Program-made: the position numbers and the translations under genes
Source of the DNA: Semisulcospira habei
Taxonomy: Eukaryota; Mollusca; Gastropoda; Semisulcospiridae
Direction: 5' to 3'
DNA: 64,000 bases
Assembly: GCA_036245525.1 (NCBI GenBank)
Contig: BTPG01000003.1
Span: 206,987,342 to 207,051,341, forward strand
The notes under the pieces: generated by a model
The model's input: only the letters and a program-made list of their open reading frames with translations
Database searches by the model: none
Told to the model about the DNA's origin: nothing
Shown: in pieces, positions 30,855 to 42,600 of the stretch
Layout of the letters: every line of letters begins with the position of its first letter
How positions within the stretch are numbered: the first letter of the stretch is position 1

Positions 30855-31245
30855 TTTATTGTTGCGGTGGAGGAGGATTGAGGGATCAATAGTGTCGAGG
30901 GCAGCAGAGAGATCGAGTAGCGTAAGAAGGGAAATGTTGCCCCAGTCAGTTCAGAGAAGAAGATCGTTCAGGATATTTAGAAGGGCTGTTTCAGTGCTGT
31001 GATGTTTGCGATAGGCAGACTGGAAGGGACTGAGGAGATTGTTGGTGGCGAGGTGAAGGTCGAACTGGTTGAGAACAACTTTTTCAAGTAGCTTGGACAG
31101 GAAAGAAAGATTGGAGGCTGGGCGGTAGTTCTTGAGTTCGTTTGGGTCAAGGTTGAAGATATCGGAGACTGAGCCATTTTCTAGAGATGTGTGGATGATA
31201 TCAGTAATAAAGGGCAAAAGTTTGGAAGGACATCACGTAGGTAAA
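30855..31245 (-). mobile_element. CR1/L2-like LINE reverse-transcriptase fragment
   Basis: The minus strand encodes RT fingers motifs seen in full at 59.1-59.5 kb: LKNYRPASNLSFLSKLLEKV, SPFQSAYRKHHSTETALL and LNDLLL. The piece lacks both ends of the element and has a short deletion after the segment encoding SVSDIFN. It is the same family as 57,842-59,655. Confidence 0.75.
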
Positions 31246-31479
31246 GTCAACCTGCTTTCACATACATTATAGCAAGACTGAAATTGTATCGTGAAGTTCT
31301 AATTTTGTCACCATTTTCTCAAGACCATGAAGCAAAAATGAAACTCATATCACGTAAAATATAAAATTACGTAAAAACGTAAAATATAAAATTACGTAAA
31401 AACTAAAACTTATGTCATGACAAATGACGTTTGACAAATCAAGTTACCACATAAAGAAAAGCTAGCAAAACACTTATGT

Positions 31480-33123
31480 GGGTTTTTTTGGTCTGTGTGT
31501 GTCAGCCTGTGTTTTCAAGTGACCAGATTGAGTGAAACTAATATTACATTCAATACACTTGTGTGGCCTGTGTGCGTCAGCATGTGTATTTTCATGTTCC
31601 CAGAAACAGCAAAACTAGCGGCACATTCTGTACACCTATATGGCGTCTGGCTTGCATATGTCGGCATGTGAGTTTTAATGTATACGAGCGCTATACTTAT
31701 GTGGCTTCAGGCCTGTGTGTGTCAAGGTGTCGTTTCAAGGTACCAGACAAAGCAAAGCTAACACTACACTCTGTACACTTATGTGGCTTCTGGCCTGTGT
31801 GAATGCCACTTATACCATCTTCTGTACATGTATGTGGCATCTGAAAAGTTGCCCTACAGTGCCTACAAAACCATGTTCTCCCACCTGTTGATGTGTCTGT
31901 TGATGTCTGTACATCAATACATGCCATGTCAGCTGTAGTTGTCTTCTGCATTCGGATAACAGTGTGAGGCTTCTGCCCTGTGTGAGTAGACATGTGTTGC
32001 ATCAACTGACTTGACAACTGGAAACATGCATCACACAACCCACATACTAATGGCATCTGACTCTCGTTAGCATTGGGACTTTCTGTGGTCAAGGGATTTC
32101 GTTCTGTTGACAAAGTTTTACCGTCAAGATCCACAGATACCCCCAAGTCACAGTCCATGTCACTGATAACACCAGACACAGAGTTGCACTCTAACTTGAT
32201 GTCATGTTTAGTGTTACAGTTCACGTCACTGTATACACTGGGCACAGAGTTAGACTCTAGCTTGATGTCATGATCAGTGTCACAGTACACAACAACGTAA
32301 ACATAGGATACAGAGTTAGACTCTAGCTTCATGTCATGTTCAGTGTCACAGTCCAAGTCACTGATAACACCAGACACAGAGTTGGACTCTAGCTTGATGC
32401 CATGTTTAGTGTCACAGTTTATGTCACTGAAAACACCTGACACAGAGTTAGAGTCTAGCTTGATGTCATGTTTAGTGTCATAGTCCATATCACAGTAAAC
32501 ACTAGGCACATAGGAAGACTCTAACTTCATGTCATGTTTAGTGTCACAGTCCATGTAACTGTGAACACTGGGCACAGAGATTGACTCTAGCTTGATGTCA
32601 CAGTTTATGTCACTGAAAACACCTGACACAGAGTTAGAGTCTAGCTTGATGTCATGTTTAGTGTCATAGTCCATGTCACAGTAAACACTGGGCACATAGG
32701 AAGACTCTAACTTCATGTCATGTTTAGTGTCACAGTCCTTGTAACTGTGAACACTGGGCACAGAGATTGACTCTAGCTTGATGTCAAGTTCCAGATTAAC
32801 CCCAGACTCTTTGCTGGTCCCAAGATCAGCCGGACACCAGGCTAGACATTGATATCTGGCTCCTGTTTGACTTTTTGGTGTTGGGACAGGACCATCTCTC
32901 TCCACACCGGCAGTTTTGTCTGTGTCTTTACCAGTAGTGTTGACTGTGTCTTTACCAGTAGTGTTGACCGTGTCTTCACCAGTAATGCTGTCTGTGTATT
33001 TACCAGTAGTGTTGACTGTGTCTTTACCAGCCATGTTGACTGTGTCTTCACCAGTAGCTGGAAAGTCCCAGTGGTGTCCATCTGTCTCAGAGTAAGCTGG
33101 TGGTTTTTCTGCTTCTACCTTTT
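31480..33123 (-). pseudogene. Zinc-finger exon B, paralogue of A, array short and frameshifted
   Basis: The same acceptor (CTGTTTATTTCCCCAG) places the exon start at 33,123. About six 8-residue TGKDTVNT-type repeats are followed by about ten 22-residue acidic repeats, among them a three-repeat block that is duplicated in tandem. Then come the fingers CGLCDACF and WFCRHC and one standard C2H2 finger (HKCTECSVSFALSGTLKRH). The Cys codon mutated to TGA in A is intact here. Directly after that finger a frameshift near 31,725 ends the frame at 31,697. Three to four decayed finger units follow to about 31,480. Compared with A, most of the array has been lost or never amplified. Confidence 0.8.
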
Positions 33124-33489
33124 CTGGGGAAATAAACAGGACCATAGGTGTGAATATCTATGTGCAGATAATTGGATCAACTGACATCATGAAAATTTAA
33201 CACAGAAATAAGAAACACGCTTGTACTGCCGAGTGATATAAATTCTAGTGCATGAAACTTTTCAGTTAACCGCATGCCAATATGTTCCTCTCTCTCTCTC
33301 TTTTACACACACTTTGGCGCTGACAAACTCACAAAACATAACGTGACCACTGGAGTTAGTTGATCATTACAGTGTCTGTATTTGTGCTGTATCAGCAGTG
33401 AGTGTCATCCGGGAATGTGACTGCAGATGGAAGGAGACATGATTTGCATCACAAACTCATTAACTATTACATTCTTTGTGAAAAAGCTA

Positions 33490-34000
33490 GTGCCGTCATA
33501 CTGATTTTACAATTATTTAATGAAACCACAATGCAAATTAACAAATTATAGTCAAATAAATCACCCCAGTTAAGTTACATATACATGTAGTAAATATTGT
33601 AAGCCTGCCCATAAAACTAGGAATGCCTACTACAGTCATTTAGAACAGAATAACTGAAAACGCAGAGCTTTGATGTTCTATGGATGCAGAAAGCATTACC
33701 AGACACATGACAATACTAACACAAATGCCATTTGGGCACCTGCAAGTTTTTTTGTTATTAAATCTCATTGCTAATGACCATAACAGATTTTGAAGAACAA
33801 ATGTTATGGCATGAGGCTGCAATTAGTGTCATGGTGTACAATCAAAACCTATGAGCACAGATCAGCCTTAGTTTGACTGTTTGGTACAAAAATGGCTCAT
33901 CTTTAAAAATATGTGGCTGTTTGTAACTCTTCACACATGCACTTGGCTTTAAGGATGCAGAGAAGACAGACTATCTCATCAAAGCACAAAATCGGAACAG
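33490..34000. repeat. Dispersed repeat / duplicated block X (copy 2)
   Basis: Counterpart of 460-1,000; see the shared landmarks there. It lies just beyond the 5' side of zinc-finger exon B. Confidence 0.6.
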
Positions 34001-34045
34001 GTGTGCATGTACCTGCATGCATGCTTGTGTGTGTGCACATGTCCT

Positions 34046-34125
34046 AGGTAGTTACTTATTTGGGTTTAACACCGAGCAGGCGACTAAAGTCATCTCAAGG
34101 CAGGATGGGCAAAAATCTGACCACC
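34046..34125 (-). mobile_element. SINE 3'-tail fragment (GTTAAACCCAAATAA type)
   Basis: TTATTTGGGTTTAACACCGA followed by GCAGGCGACTAAAG reads on the minus strand as the 3' end of a mollusc-type SINE. Similar tails are at 26,680, 35,690 and 47,722. Confidence 0.5.
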
Positions 34126-34277
34126 AGACGAAAAGAAAGTTCTTAAGACAAGATGTAAATATATCTTTAAAAATATTTCAAGTTAAATGTCGCACCTGCT
34201 GAATCTTGCACTCAGATATCCAACGAAGGCATTTTTTATCTGAAGCCAAATGCGCCCCATGGCAATTTACACACACA

Positions 34278-34395
34278 GGGGTGTGGGGAGGGTGGGGGGG
34301 GGGGGTGTGGGGGGTGGGTGTGTGTGTGGAGGGGGGGGGGGGCCTGGGGGGGGTGGTGGTGGGATGGGGTAGAGGGGGGGGGGGGGTGGCTGTGC
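34278..34395 (+). repeat. Poly-G/GT-rich tract with G-quadruplex potential
   Basis: More than six G-runs of length four or longer within 120 bp. The glycine-rich and proline-rich frames across it are artefacts. Confidence 0.8.
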
Positions 34396-35681
34396 AGGAC
34401 TCAGCAGAGTGTCAGGGTTTAGTGCAACGGGCGCATTAGGCCTCTGCATGGCAGCATGTCTTTTGCCCATGGCCATACTTTTGGCATTTTACTCCTACCA
34501 GTTCGCTCTATTTGAGGTCAGGAACAAAATGACTTTTACCCTCACAAAGAGAAAGTGCTGCTGAAAACTCTTCTAGTGGTCAACAGTTGCCTTATTATAC
34601 ATCACATTAACTCTTTCCCATTGTAAAATTCTCATCGAGTCAGTTCCCTGCAGGCATAGCAGGAAAAAGGACATGAGTTTTCTGGTGATGTACTTTTTTT
34701 GGGGTAGATTGAATTAATTTTCACAGCCTCCCAAGCTAACAACCAGAGATAAATTGGGTATCATTTGAAACAGCATTAAAAGTACTTTTCAAAACTGCGC
34801 GCATTTGTGCATCAGTTTAGTGGGAAGTTGAACCAATTTGATTATTATGCAAGAGAACAAACTTGGCGGAGCAAAAAATGAGAAACGTGGTTTTGGTAGC
34901 ACAGTTCACATGCAACGAAAAACCCAGATTTACTCACCAACATGGCAGAAAAATGTATTCCACAAGCAAAGAAATTGCACAAGAGGTCTGTCCCTTCTTG
35001 AATCACAATTAAACGAGCTAAACATCACTGTTGAAAGCACGCTATGAGGATTGAACAAGGCGCGTTGTCGGCTACTTCGGCCTTGTTCCGACACCATCCG
35101 ACAAGGGCATTCACTTTCCGATATTTTAAAAATGATTGGTGAAACATATTATAGTGGTTGCCTCCCTTAGACTGATAGATGTGCTTCATGCGATTTTTGT
35201 AAAAAACCCAACCCTAGAATACTAGCGACTCGTCTATAGACGGCAATGAGCGCAAAACTATAACGTAATCGTTTCGATGGCTAAGGATTTGTTTGGGCTA
35301 ACGCTAAGCAGGAAGCGTTTCGATGGAAAAGAGTTAAAGTGCATTGAGTCGGATTTAAGTCAGGGTAAGTAAAAAGTCTGTACTTAATGTAGTTTTAGAA
35401 GTTATTGTTTATTTAGTGAGGAAGCGAAAATGATGTCCAGTTTTCCAAAACAGTTTTCATGAAGTCACAAAGATTTGACAGAAGATATTTTTGTTTGTTT
35501 CTTGCCCCTTTATATAAAAATGTGAATCCAGTGTGTGGACAAATCATTTCTCCACATTTTTGTGAAGTTTTAAGAAAATGTGTTAGTATTTCTAAAAGTT
35601 ATCTAACATATTCTACACTGTTAAAGGCCAAAAAAAAAGGAGGGCGTGTCAACACCTGGCATGACTGAGACATAAATGAAG
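34396..35681. other. Non-coding DNA left of the tandem duplication
   Basis: Two short open frames (34,838-35,047 and 35,459-35,668) show no domain I recognise. No repeats in common with the rest of the window, apart from a weak SINE-tail-like piece near 35,285. Confidence 0.45.
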
Positions 35682-35807
35682 TCAGTTAGTTATTGGAGTT
35701 TAACGCCGAGCAGGCAGCTAAGACCATCTAACGGCAGTAAATAAAGTCAGATAAACAAGTGTGCATTTGTATCACCTACTGCAATGTAACACCTCCTGCC
35801 CCACATT

Positions 35808-36095
35808 TCACAATGTTTTACCTATTCCATGGTGTTGACAGCTGTTAGTATGAATGTACAAAAAATCTGACTGACCGTACTGGTGTGCTTCAACAAGACA
35901 GTTCCTTTGCCTTGTGAAGCAGTAGTGCTGCTGGCAGGTCCCACAGGTGATACAGGTCTTCCTCTCCTTCTTCACCCTGCTGTAGCACAGTTTACAATTT
36001 CTGGAGGCATTACTCATGGCTGGCATAATGGGGTGATCCAGTGTGGGCGTTGGAGGTGGACGTAGCACTGTCTTCTGGGGCTGGTACAGGGGCAC
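35808..36095 (-). pseudogene. piggyBac-like transposase C-terminal zinc-ribbon fragment (unit 1)
   Basis: The minus-strand frame contains CKLCYSRVKKERKTCITC, then CGTCQQHYCFTRQRNC and a final His. This spacing of CxxC pairs and a CF..RNC..H end resembles the cysteine-rich C-terminus of piggyBac/PGBD transposases, which helps bind the element ends. No DDE catalytic core lies upstream, since the frame begins inside LINE-like 3' sequence. It could also be a zinc ribbon of another protein. An identical-length copy is present in unit 2 with two or three changes. Confidence 0.5.
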
Positions 36096-36342
36096 TTAAT
36101 AATAATAATAATACATTGTTTTTATATAGCGACCTTACCCATAGACAGCAAGCTTGAAGCTCTTTACAGCATATAAAAATAAATTTAAAAGGAAAAAAAT
36201 TAGAACACACTTTTTAAATAAACACCTGCTTGCACCATGTAGGCACATTCCTAAAAAAAAACATGAAACACACACACAGCCTACCTACATGGGCTACCCA
36301 TATTTATAAGAAAACAGCCAACATTTCAAGGCAGCACATCCA

Positions 36343-36726
36343 TAGTTGGATGTACATGGTTGTACATTGCTTAACGTCCCGACAGCAACAAGACTTTCTC
36401 AGAACGTGCCAGCACTGCTTGTGAAAAAAAAAAAAAAAAAAATAAATAAATAAACAGAATATTGAATGCATATCACCAGCCAGTCTAATACGCTAAATAA
36501 ACATAAGACCATTTAGCAACACACATCCAATATCAAGAGCTACAGGCAGCACAGACAGTAGGGGGAGTATAAAAAAGGAAAATACATGTGTATGGACCAA
36601 GGGTAGACAGAAACACATACCCCAGAATAGAGGGGAAAACCCACCCTAAGGGGCTGACCAGGGTGACCCTGGGAACTAAAAAGTAGTTAACCCCACCCAA
36701 GTCCCCCAGGGCAGACCCGGGTGGGG
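36343..36726 (-). mobile_element. SINE-like retroposon (copy S4)
   Basis: Target duplication AGGCAGCACATCCA at 36,329-36,342 and 36,727-36,740. It is inserted in the 3' UTR of a CR1/L2-like LINE. The orthologous insertion is present in unit 2, so it predates the duplication. Confidence 0.85.
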
Positions 36727-36828
36727 AGGCAGCACATCCAGACTAAGCTAATCTTATTATGATACCTGGAAAAGAAGGGTCTTCAAATTTGTTTTGAAGG
36801 TCGTCAGTGTAAGGGACAGACGGACATG

Positions 36829-37231
36829 ACTGATTGATTGATTGATTGTACATTGATTAACGTCCCGACAGCAACAAGACTTTCTCAGGACGTGCCTGCA
36901 CTGCTTGTGAAAAAACAAACAAACAAAAAAAAAAGAATATTGAATGTATGTCACCAGCCGGTCCAATACATTAAATAAACCTACGACATGGGGCCTAAAT
37001 AAAGCTAAGACCATTTAGAAACACACATCCAATATCAAGAGCTACAGGCAGCGCAGACAGTAGGGAGAGTTTAAAAAAGGCATATACAGGTGAATGGACT
37101 AAATATAGACAGAAACACATGCCCTAGAATAGAAGGGAAACCCACCCTGTGGGGCTGAAAAGGGTGACCCTGGGAACTAAAAAGTAGTTAACCCCACCCA
37201 AGTCCCCCAGGGCAGAAGAGGGTGGGGGGAT
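36829..37231 (-). mobile_element. SINE-like retroposon (copy S5)
   Basis: Target duplication AGACGGACATG at 36,818-36,828 and 37,232-37,242. It lies inside the last codons of the CR1/L2-like LINE ORF. Shared with unit 2. Confidence 0.85.
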
Positions 37232-37257
37232 AGACGGACATGCAGCATGTTCCAGAC

Positions 37258-38324
37258 TTGGCTCTGTATGATGCTTTCTACTTCTTCAAAGTTTTCTGTG
37301 AATGTGCTGGTATTATACCATGAAAGTCATTTCATGTTAGCGGTACTAAGTGGTGACAAAACAGGATGTTGCATGTTTACAAAATACGACAGTATCAGCT
37401 CAGTTACTGGCACTACCATCTGATGGCATGTTTGTATTAGCTTGTGTGAAGACAGCCTGTCTGACATCTGACCTGCCAGTACGATTTATCGTGTTATAGA
37501 ACCAGATGGCATACCATTTCATTCACACATCTCCCAGCAGCTGTATTGCCATACGGTACTATCACGTGATGGCACTTTCTGGCATGACATTGCAACACGG
37601 CCGATTGGTAGTGTGCGGGCATAAACGTGCTATTGAGAGACAGTACATTCTGGCTGGAACTACCCTCCGCCTCTGGGATAAAGCTGTTTTATTTCTTATG
37701 TAATAACTTCATCAATTCTTACAGGATTGACAAATTTCCAATTCAGGGGCATAGCTGACTCTTTCTTGAACACATCCATATTAAAAAGTATAAATAGCCA
37801 TAAATCACAGATAGCACCTTCTGGCCGGAAACCCTCGATATGATGTAAAAAATCTGGCTGTTTCCCTGAATTTGAGTTTATCGATGGAAAAACAGGTTAG
37901 ACATCTTTGCCTCACTGCCTACCTGGAGCTCCGCAGAATAGGCATGATCAAATCATTTCTGACAAAAAAGACTGTTGCCCACCTCGTATTTTCTCGCATT
38001 CTGTCCTGCCTTGCTGGTATCTCATCTGATCAACTCACATTCAGCGTATCCAGAATAATGCAGCCCGGTTAGTCCTTCGCAAAAAAAACATGCTGATCAT
38101 GTCATACCATTGCTAAAGCATCTCCTCTGGCTACCGGTCAAGCAGAGAATAGAATACAAGCTGGCCACTTTGGCATACAAACACTACAACAATACACTTT
38201 CTGTATATCTGTCTTTTTTCCCTTGCATCACACAATCCTAGTAGAAGTCTATGCTCAAGCTTACAAAAACTGCTTGTTCAGCCCAGAGTCAACCAAAAAA
38301 CTGCTGGTGCCTTTCGGTTATCAG
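37258..38324 (+). repeat. Inverted segment relative to unit 2 (LINE RT C-terminal piece)
   Basis: This segment is the reverse complement of 49,301-50,395, while sequence on both sides is collinear. In unit 2 the segment continues the CR1/L2-like LINE reading on the minus strand, so unit 2 keeps the original orientation and the inversion happened in unit 1. Within it, the plus strand encodes RT-thumb-like motifs (LELRRIGMIKSFLT, VSRIMQPG). About 8 and 16 bp present in unit 2 are missing at the two breakpoints. Confidence 0.85.
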
Positions 38325-38949
38325 GACAAGACATTTTAGTATTGTCTTTACCTTGTATAATTATGCCCTTTTACGTTCTTATCAAGGACAAGGAGAGGAT
38401 TCTTCTTCTTCTTCTTGTTATTTATGATTGTTATCATCATCATAATTATTATTATTGTAGTTGTAAAATTCTGTTTTTTAAAAAAAAAACGTAGCTAAAT
38501 GTCCGCATGCGAACCGTATACTGACTGACAAGCGTAGCCTTTTGAACCATTTATGAAAAGTGTACCTTCAATCAATATTGACATGATGTACAGTGGGTGT
38601 TTCTTTTCCTAGGTTAGTGCTCATGATGAGGGATTTCAGTTTGCTAAAAACAAGCATTTTTGCCTGAGGACAATGAATACTTTTTGTCTAGTAAACAAAA
38701 CCACAATAATTTTTTTTTACAATTCTGATTTCAACTTCCTATGTGCTCACGATGAAATCAGAAAGTGATACCTGGTCTGCCGCCTTTGCTGACAACGTTA
38801 TCTAACCACGGCAGCTTCACTGTCAGGTGAAGATGAAGCCAGTCTAGCTGACCAGATTGAGATAGACAAAGAAGCAGTTGCTAATCCTGCTCCTGATGAT
38901 GGCAACTCTAACGACAAAGCTCTTAATCCAGACCAATAAGGTGACTGTC

Positions 38950-39240
38950 GAGCATGTAGAGTGCAGAGAAGAACCCAAAGGAGAAAGACACACGCTTACA
39001 AAAGTCAGTTACAACACAATTTATTAATATTTTGGGTAAATACCCTTCTTCAAAATAGACAAACAAACAAGTATGAAAAAAACTGACGAAGGCATGCTAT
39101 ACCAGATAAATCTCATGCTTGCCCGAAAAATTGGACAGCAAGAGACATTACGCCATCCGTCATATCGTCGTCCAAGTGATGTACCCAGAAGCATTAAAGA
39201 TGAATTAATGCCAATGACCTCCATCGAGAGACTTTGATGT
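38950..39240 (-). mobile_element. Possible PLE-like terminal remnant with hammerhead-like core (unit 1)
   Basis: On the minus strand TTGAAGA, GGGTA-TT-TACCC and AAAA occur in the same order as the hammerhead core elements of the PLE at 7.4 kb. Two core positions are off consensus. The rest shows no domain I can name. Repeated in unit 2 at 51,040-51,300. Confidence 0.3.
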
Positions 39241-39299
39241 CCTTAAAAAAAAGTGTCGCAAACGAACACAACGTGTGCACACAACAATTATATCCTGCA

Positions 39300-39475
39300 T
39301 ATTTAATAATAAATTGGTCATTATACAGGTGCTTTTCCCAACTCTGTCAACTGGTTCAAAACGCCACAAACTGAACTCAGCACGCACTTTCTCGTGAAAC
39401 ATGCGCACTCACTCTGAAGGCAAACAGAGTACAAGACATTCACAGGGCATTCACGTGGTGCAAATGGTTCGGTAT
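39300..39475 (+). repeat. ~170-bp repeat present twice per unit
   Basis: The sequence with CAGGTGCTTTTCCCAACTCT and CACTTTCTCGTGAAACATGC also occurs at 44,395-44,545, 51,400-51,560 and 53,225-53,390. In the second position of each unit it runs directly into the LINE B/C start. Confidence 0.7.
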
Positions 39476-39671
39476 TGATTTTTCGGAAATTCTGATCACT
39501 TGTATTTGAAATCATAAAGGGGCCTGAAACTGGTACCACAGTGTGTGTGTGTGTGTGTGGGGGGGGGAGGGGGGGGGGCAAGAAAGAACCCACGACAGTC
39601 CGCCCAAATTAACGGTGGCACTTACTAGAGGACAAAAGTCTGACTCAGTCCGGGACCGGGTATCCACCCTT

Positions 39672-42600
39672 ACTTACTTACTTACGCCTGTCACCCCTAC
39701 CCGGGTATAGGCCGTCGACGAGAGACCTCCAGCAACTCCTGTCCTGTGCTTCTCCTTCGATTCTACTCCAGGTGGTTCCCAGTCTCTTGATGTCTGCTTG
39801 GAGGTCTCGACGCCAGGAGTTTCTCGGCCTACCTCTTTTCCTCTTTCCCTGGGGTTCCATGACAATGCCTGCCTAGTGATACTGGAAGCTGGCTTTCTCA
39901 GACTGTGACCGATCCATCCCCATCTTCTTCGCCCAATTTCATTCTCTGCTGTTATCTGCTCTGTTCTCTCCCAGAGTCTGACGTTGCTGATCTTCTCTGG
40001 CCAGTGGATTTTCAAAATTCTTCTAAGGCAATTGTTCATGAAGGTCTGTACTCTGTTGACTGTGGTTTTTGTCAATCTCCATGTCTCAGCTCCATATAGG
40101 AGAACTGCTTTTACATTGGAGTTGAAAATCCGGACTTTGGTGTGTTGTGACAGCTCTCTGGAACTCCACACTTTTTTCAACTGGAGAAAGGCTGCTCTGG
40201 CTTTACCGATTCGTGCTCTGACATCTGCATCAGTGCCGCCTTTTTTGTCTATGATGCTCCCGAGATAGGTGAAGGACTCCACCTCCTCCAACGGGGTGCC
40301 AGCAAGCAAGACTGGTTCTTCCCTGGTTGCGTTCAGCCTCATTGTCTTTGTTTTCTGTTTGTGAATGGTGAGGCCCACTTGGGACGAGATGTCAGCAAGC
40401 CTCGTGGTCTTGTCCTGCATTTGTTGATGAGTGTGGGACAGTAATGCCAAGTCGTCCGCAAAATCGAGGTCGTCAAGCTGTGTCCACAGTGTCCACTGTA
40501 TTCCACTTCGTCTGTGCTCTGTGGTCATCTTCATGACCCAGTCTATGGCCAGTAGGAAGAGGAACGGAGACAGCAGACACCCCTGCCTGACACCAGTTCT
40601 GACCTGGAGCTCTCTGGTGAACTGCCCTTCGTGGATCACGCGACATGTCATGCCATCATAGCTGCTCTTGATCAGGCGGACGAGCTTTGTGGGTACACCG
40701 TAGTGTCGTAGGAGTTTCCACAGAGTCTCTCGGTCCATGCTGTCAAATGCTTTCTCATAATCCACAAAGTTGACGTACAGCGGGGAGCTCCACTCCAGAG
40801 ACTGTTCCACGATGATGCGGAGAGTGGCGATCTGGTCTGTACATGATCGGTTCTTCCTGAATCCTGCTTGCTGGTCTCTCAGCTGGGGGTCAACGGAGCT
40901 CTTCATTCTCTCTAGGATGATCCTGTTAAAGACCTTTCCTGGTACTGACAGCAAGGTGATTCCTCTGTAGTTGGAACACTTGCTGAGGTCGCCTTTCTTG
41001 GGAAGCTTGATTAGGTACCCCTCCTTCCAGTCAGCTGGCATCACCTCCTCTTCCCAGATCTTTCCAAACAGTGGGTACAGCATCTCAACTGTTGTCTCTA
41101 GGTCTGCTTTGAGAGACTCCGCTGGGATGCCATCTGGCCCTGCTGCTTTGCCATTCTTCAAAAATGCCACTGCTTTTCTGATCTCTTCCCGGCTGGGTCT
41201 GTCACAGCTGATGGGTAGGTCGGTCTCTGCCGGCTGGATGTCAGGGGGGTCGGGTGGGCTAGGTCTGTTCAGTAACTCTTCAAAATACTCGGCCCATCTG
41301 TCGCGTTGGTCTGCTCTGTCTGCAATAGGCTTGCCTTCTTTGTCTTTTACTGGTCTTTCTGTATGGCCATACTTACCCGACAATCTTCTGGTAATGTCGT
41401 AGAGCTGTTTCATGTTGCCGCTGCCTGCTGCCTTTTCTGCCTCTGCTGCCAGGCTGTCTGTGTAGGCCCTCTTGTCTGCCCTGATACTCCTCTTCACCTC
41501 GCGGTTGGCTTCCGAGTATTCCCCCTGTGCCCTTACTTTGGCTGCTCTCGTGCGACTGTTGTTGACCGCTGCTTTCTTCTGCTTCCTCGCTTCTATCTTC
41601 TTCAAGGTCTGTGCCGACAGCCAGTCCTTGTGGTGGTGTTTCCTGAACCCTACAGTGTCTTTGCAGGTTGAGTTCAGCGCCTCTCTAACAGCCTTCCACT
41701 GCTGCTCTGTGGTGACCGCCTCCTCTTCATTTACTAGCTCCTGTAGCGCTTGAAACCGGTTGGACAGCACCAGTTTGAACTCTTCTCTAACTCCAGTTTC
41801 TCTCAGGAGGCCTACATTATAGCGCTGTCTTCTTGTTGTCTCTGTGCGGCTTTTCTTTAGCTGGAGCTTCATTCTTAAGGTAAGCATATGGTGGTCTGAG
41901 GCGACATCTGCTCCCCTCCTCACTCGAACATCTTGAAGGGATCTTCTAAATTTCTTGCTAATGCAGATATGGTCTATTTGGTTCTCTGTTGTATGGTCAG
42001 GTGAGACCCAAGTTGCTTTGTGTATTCTTCTGTGTGGGAAGATGCTGCCTCCAATGACAAGTCGGTTTAGAGCACAAAAGTCTACAAACCTCTCCCCGTT
42101 CTCACTCATCTCCGAGCCTATTCCCTGTCTCCCCATCACCTCTTCGTATCCGGTGTTGTCCTCCCCTATTTTGGCATTAAAATCGCCCATGACGATGGTG
42201 ATGTCTCGCTCCGCACATTTGTCCACGGCACTCTGGAGTCGGTCGTAGAACTCTTGTTTCTCTTCCTCGTCACTGTCATTGGTGGGCGCATAACACTGGA
42301 TGACGTTCAGCTTGAGCTTTTTCTTGGTTCTAAAGGCTGCTGTTATAATTCTTGGCCCAAGAGGTTCCCAGCCCATCAGCGCTCTCTGTGCCACTGGTGA
42401 CAGCATGAGTGCTACTCCTTCTGTATGGGGGGCATTCTCCTCTTCATGACCTGAATACAGAAGAATCTCCCCACTTAACAGCCTTTTCTGGCCAGACTGT
42501 GTCCATCTGGCTTCACTGATGCCTAGCAGGGAAAGGTTGTACTTTTGCATTTCCGCTGCTATCTGGGCGGCCTTGCCGCTCTGGTACATGGTCTTGACGT

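Noticed and set aside
39905..42248. Plus-strand ORFs of 60-140 codons
   Set aside because: Antisense shadows of the RTE-like LINE ORF.
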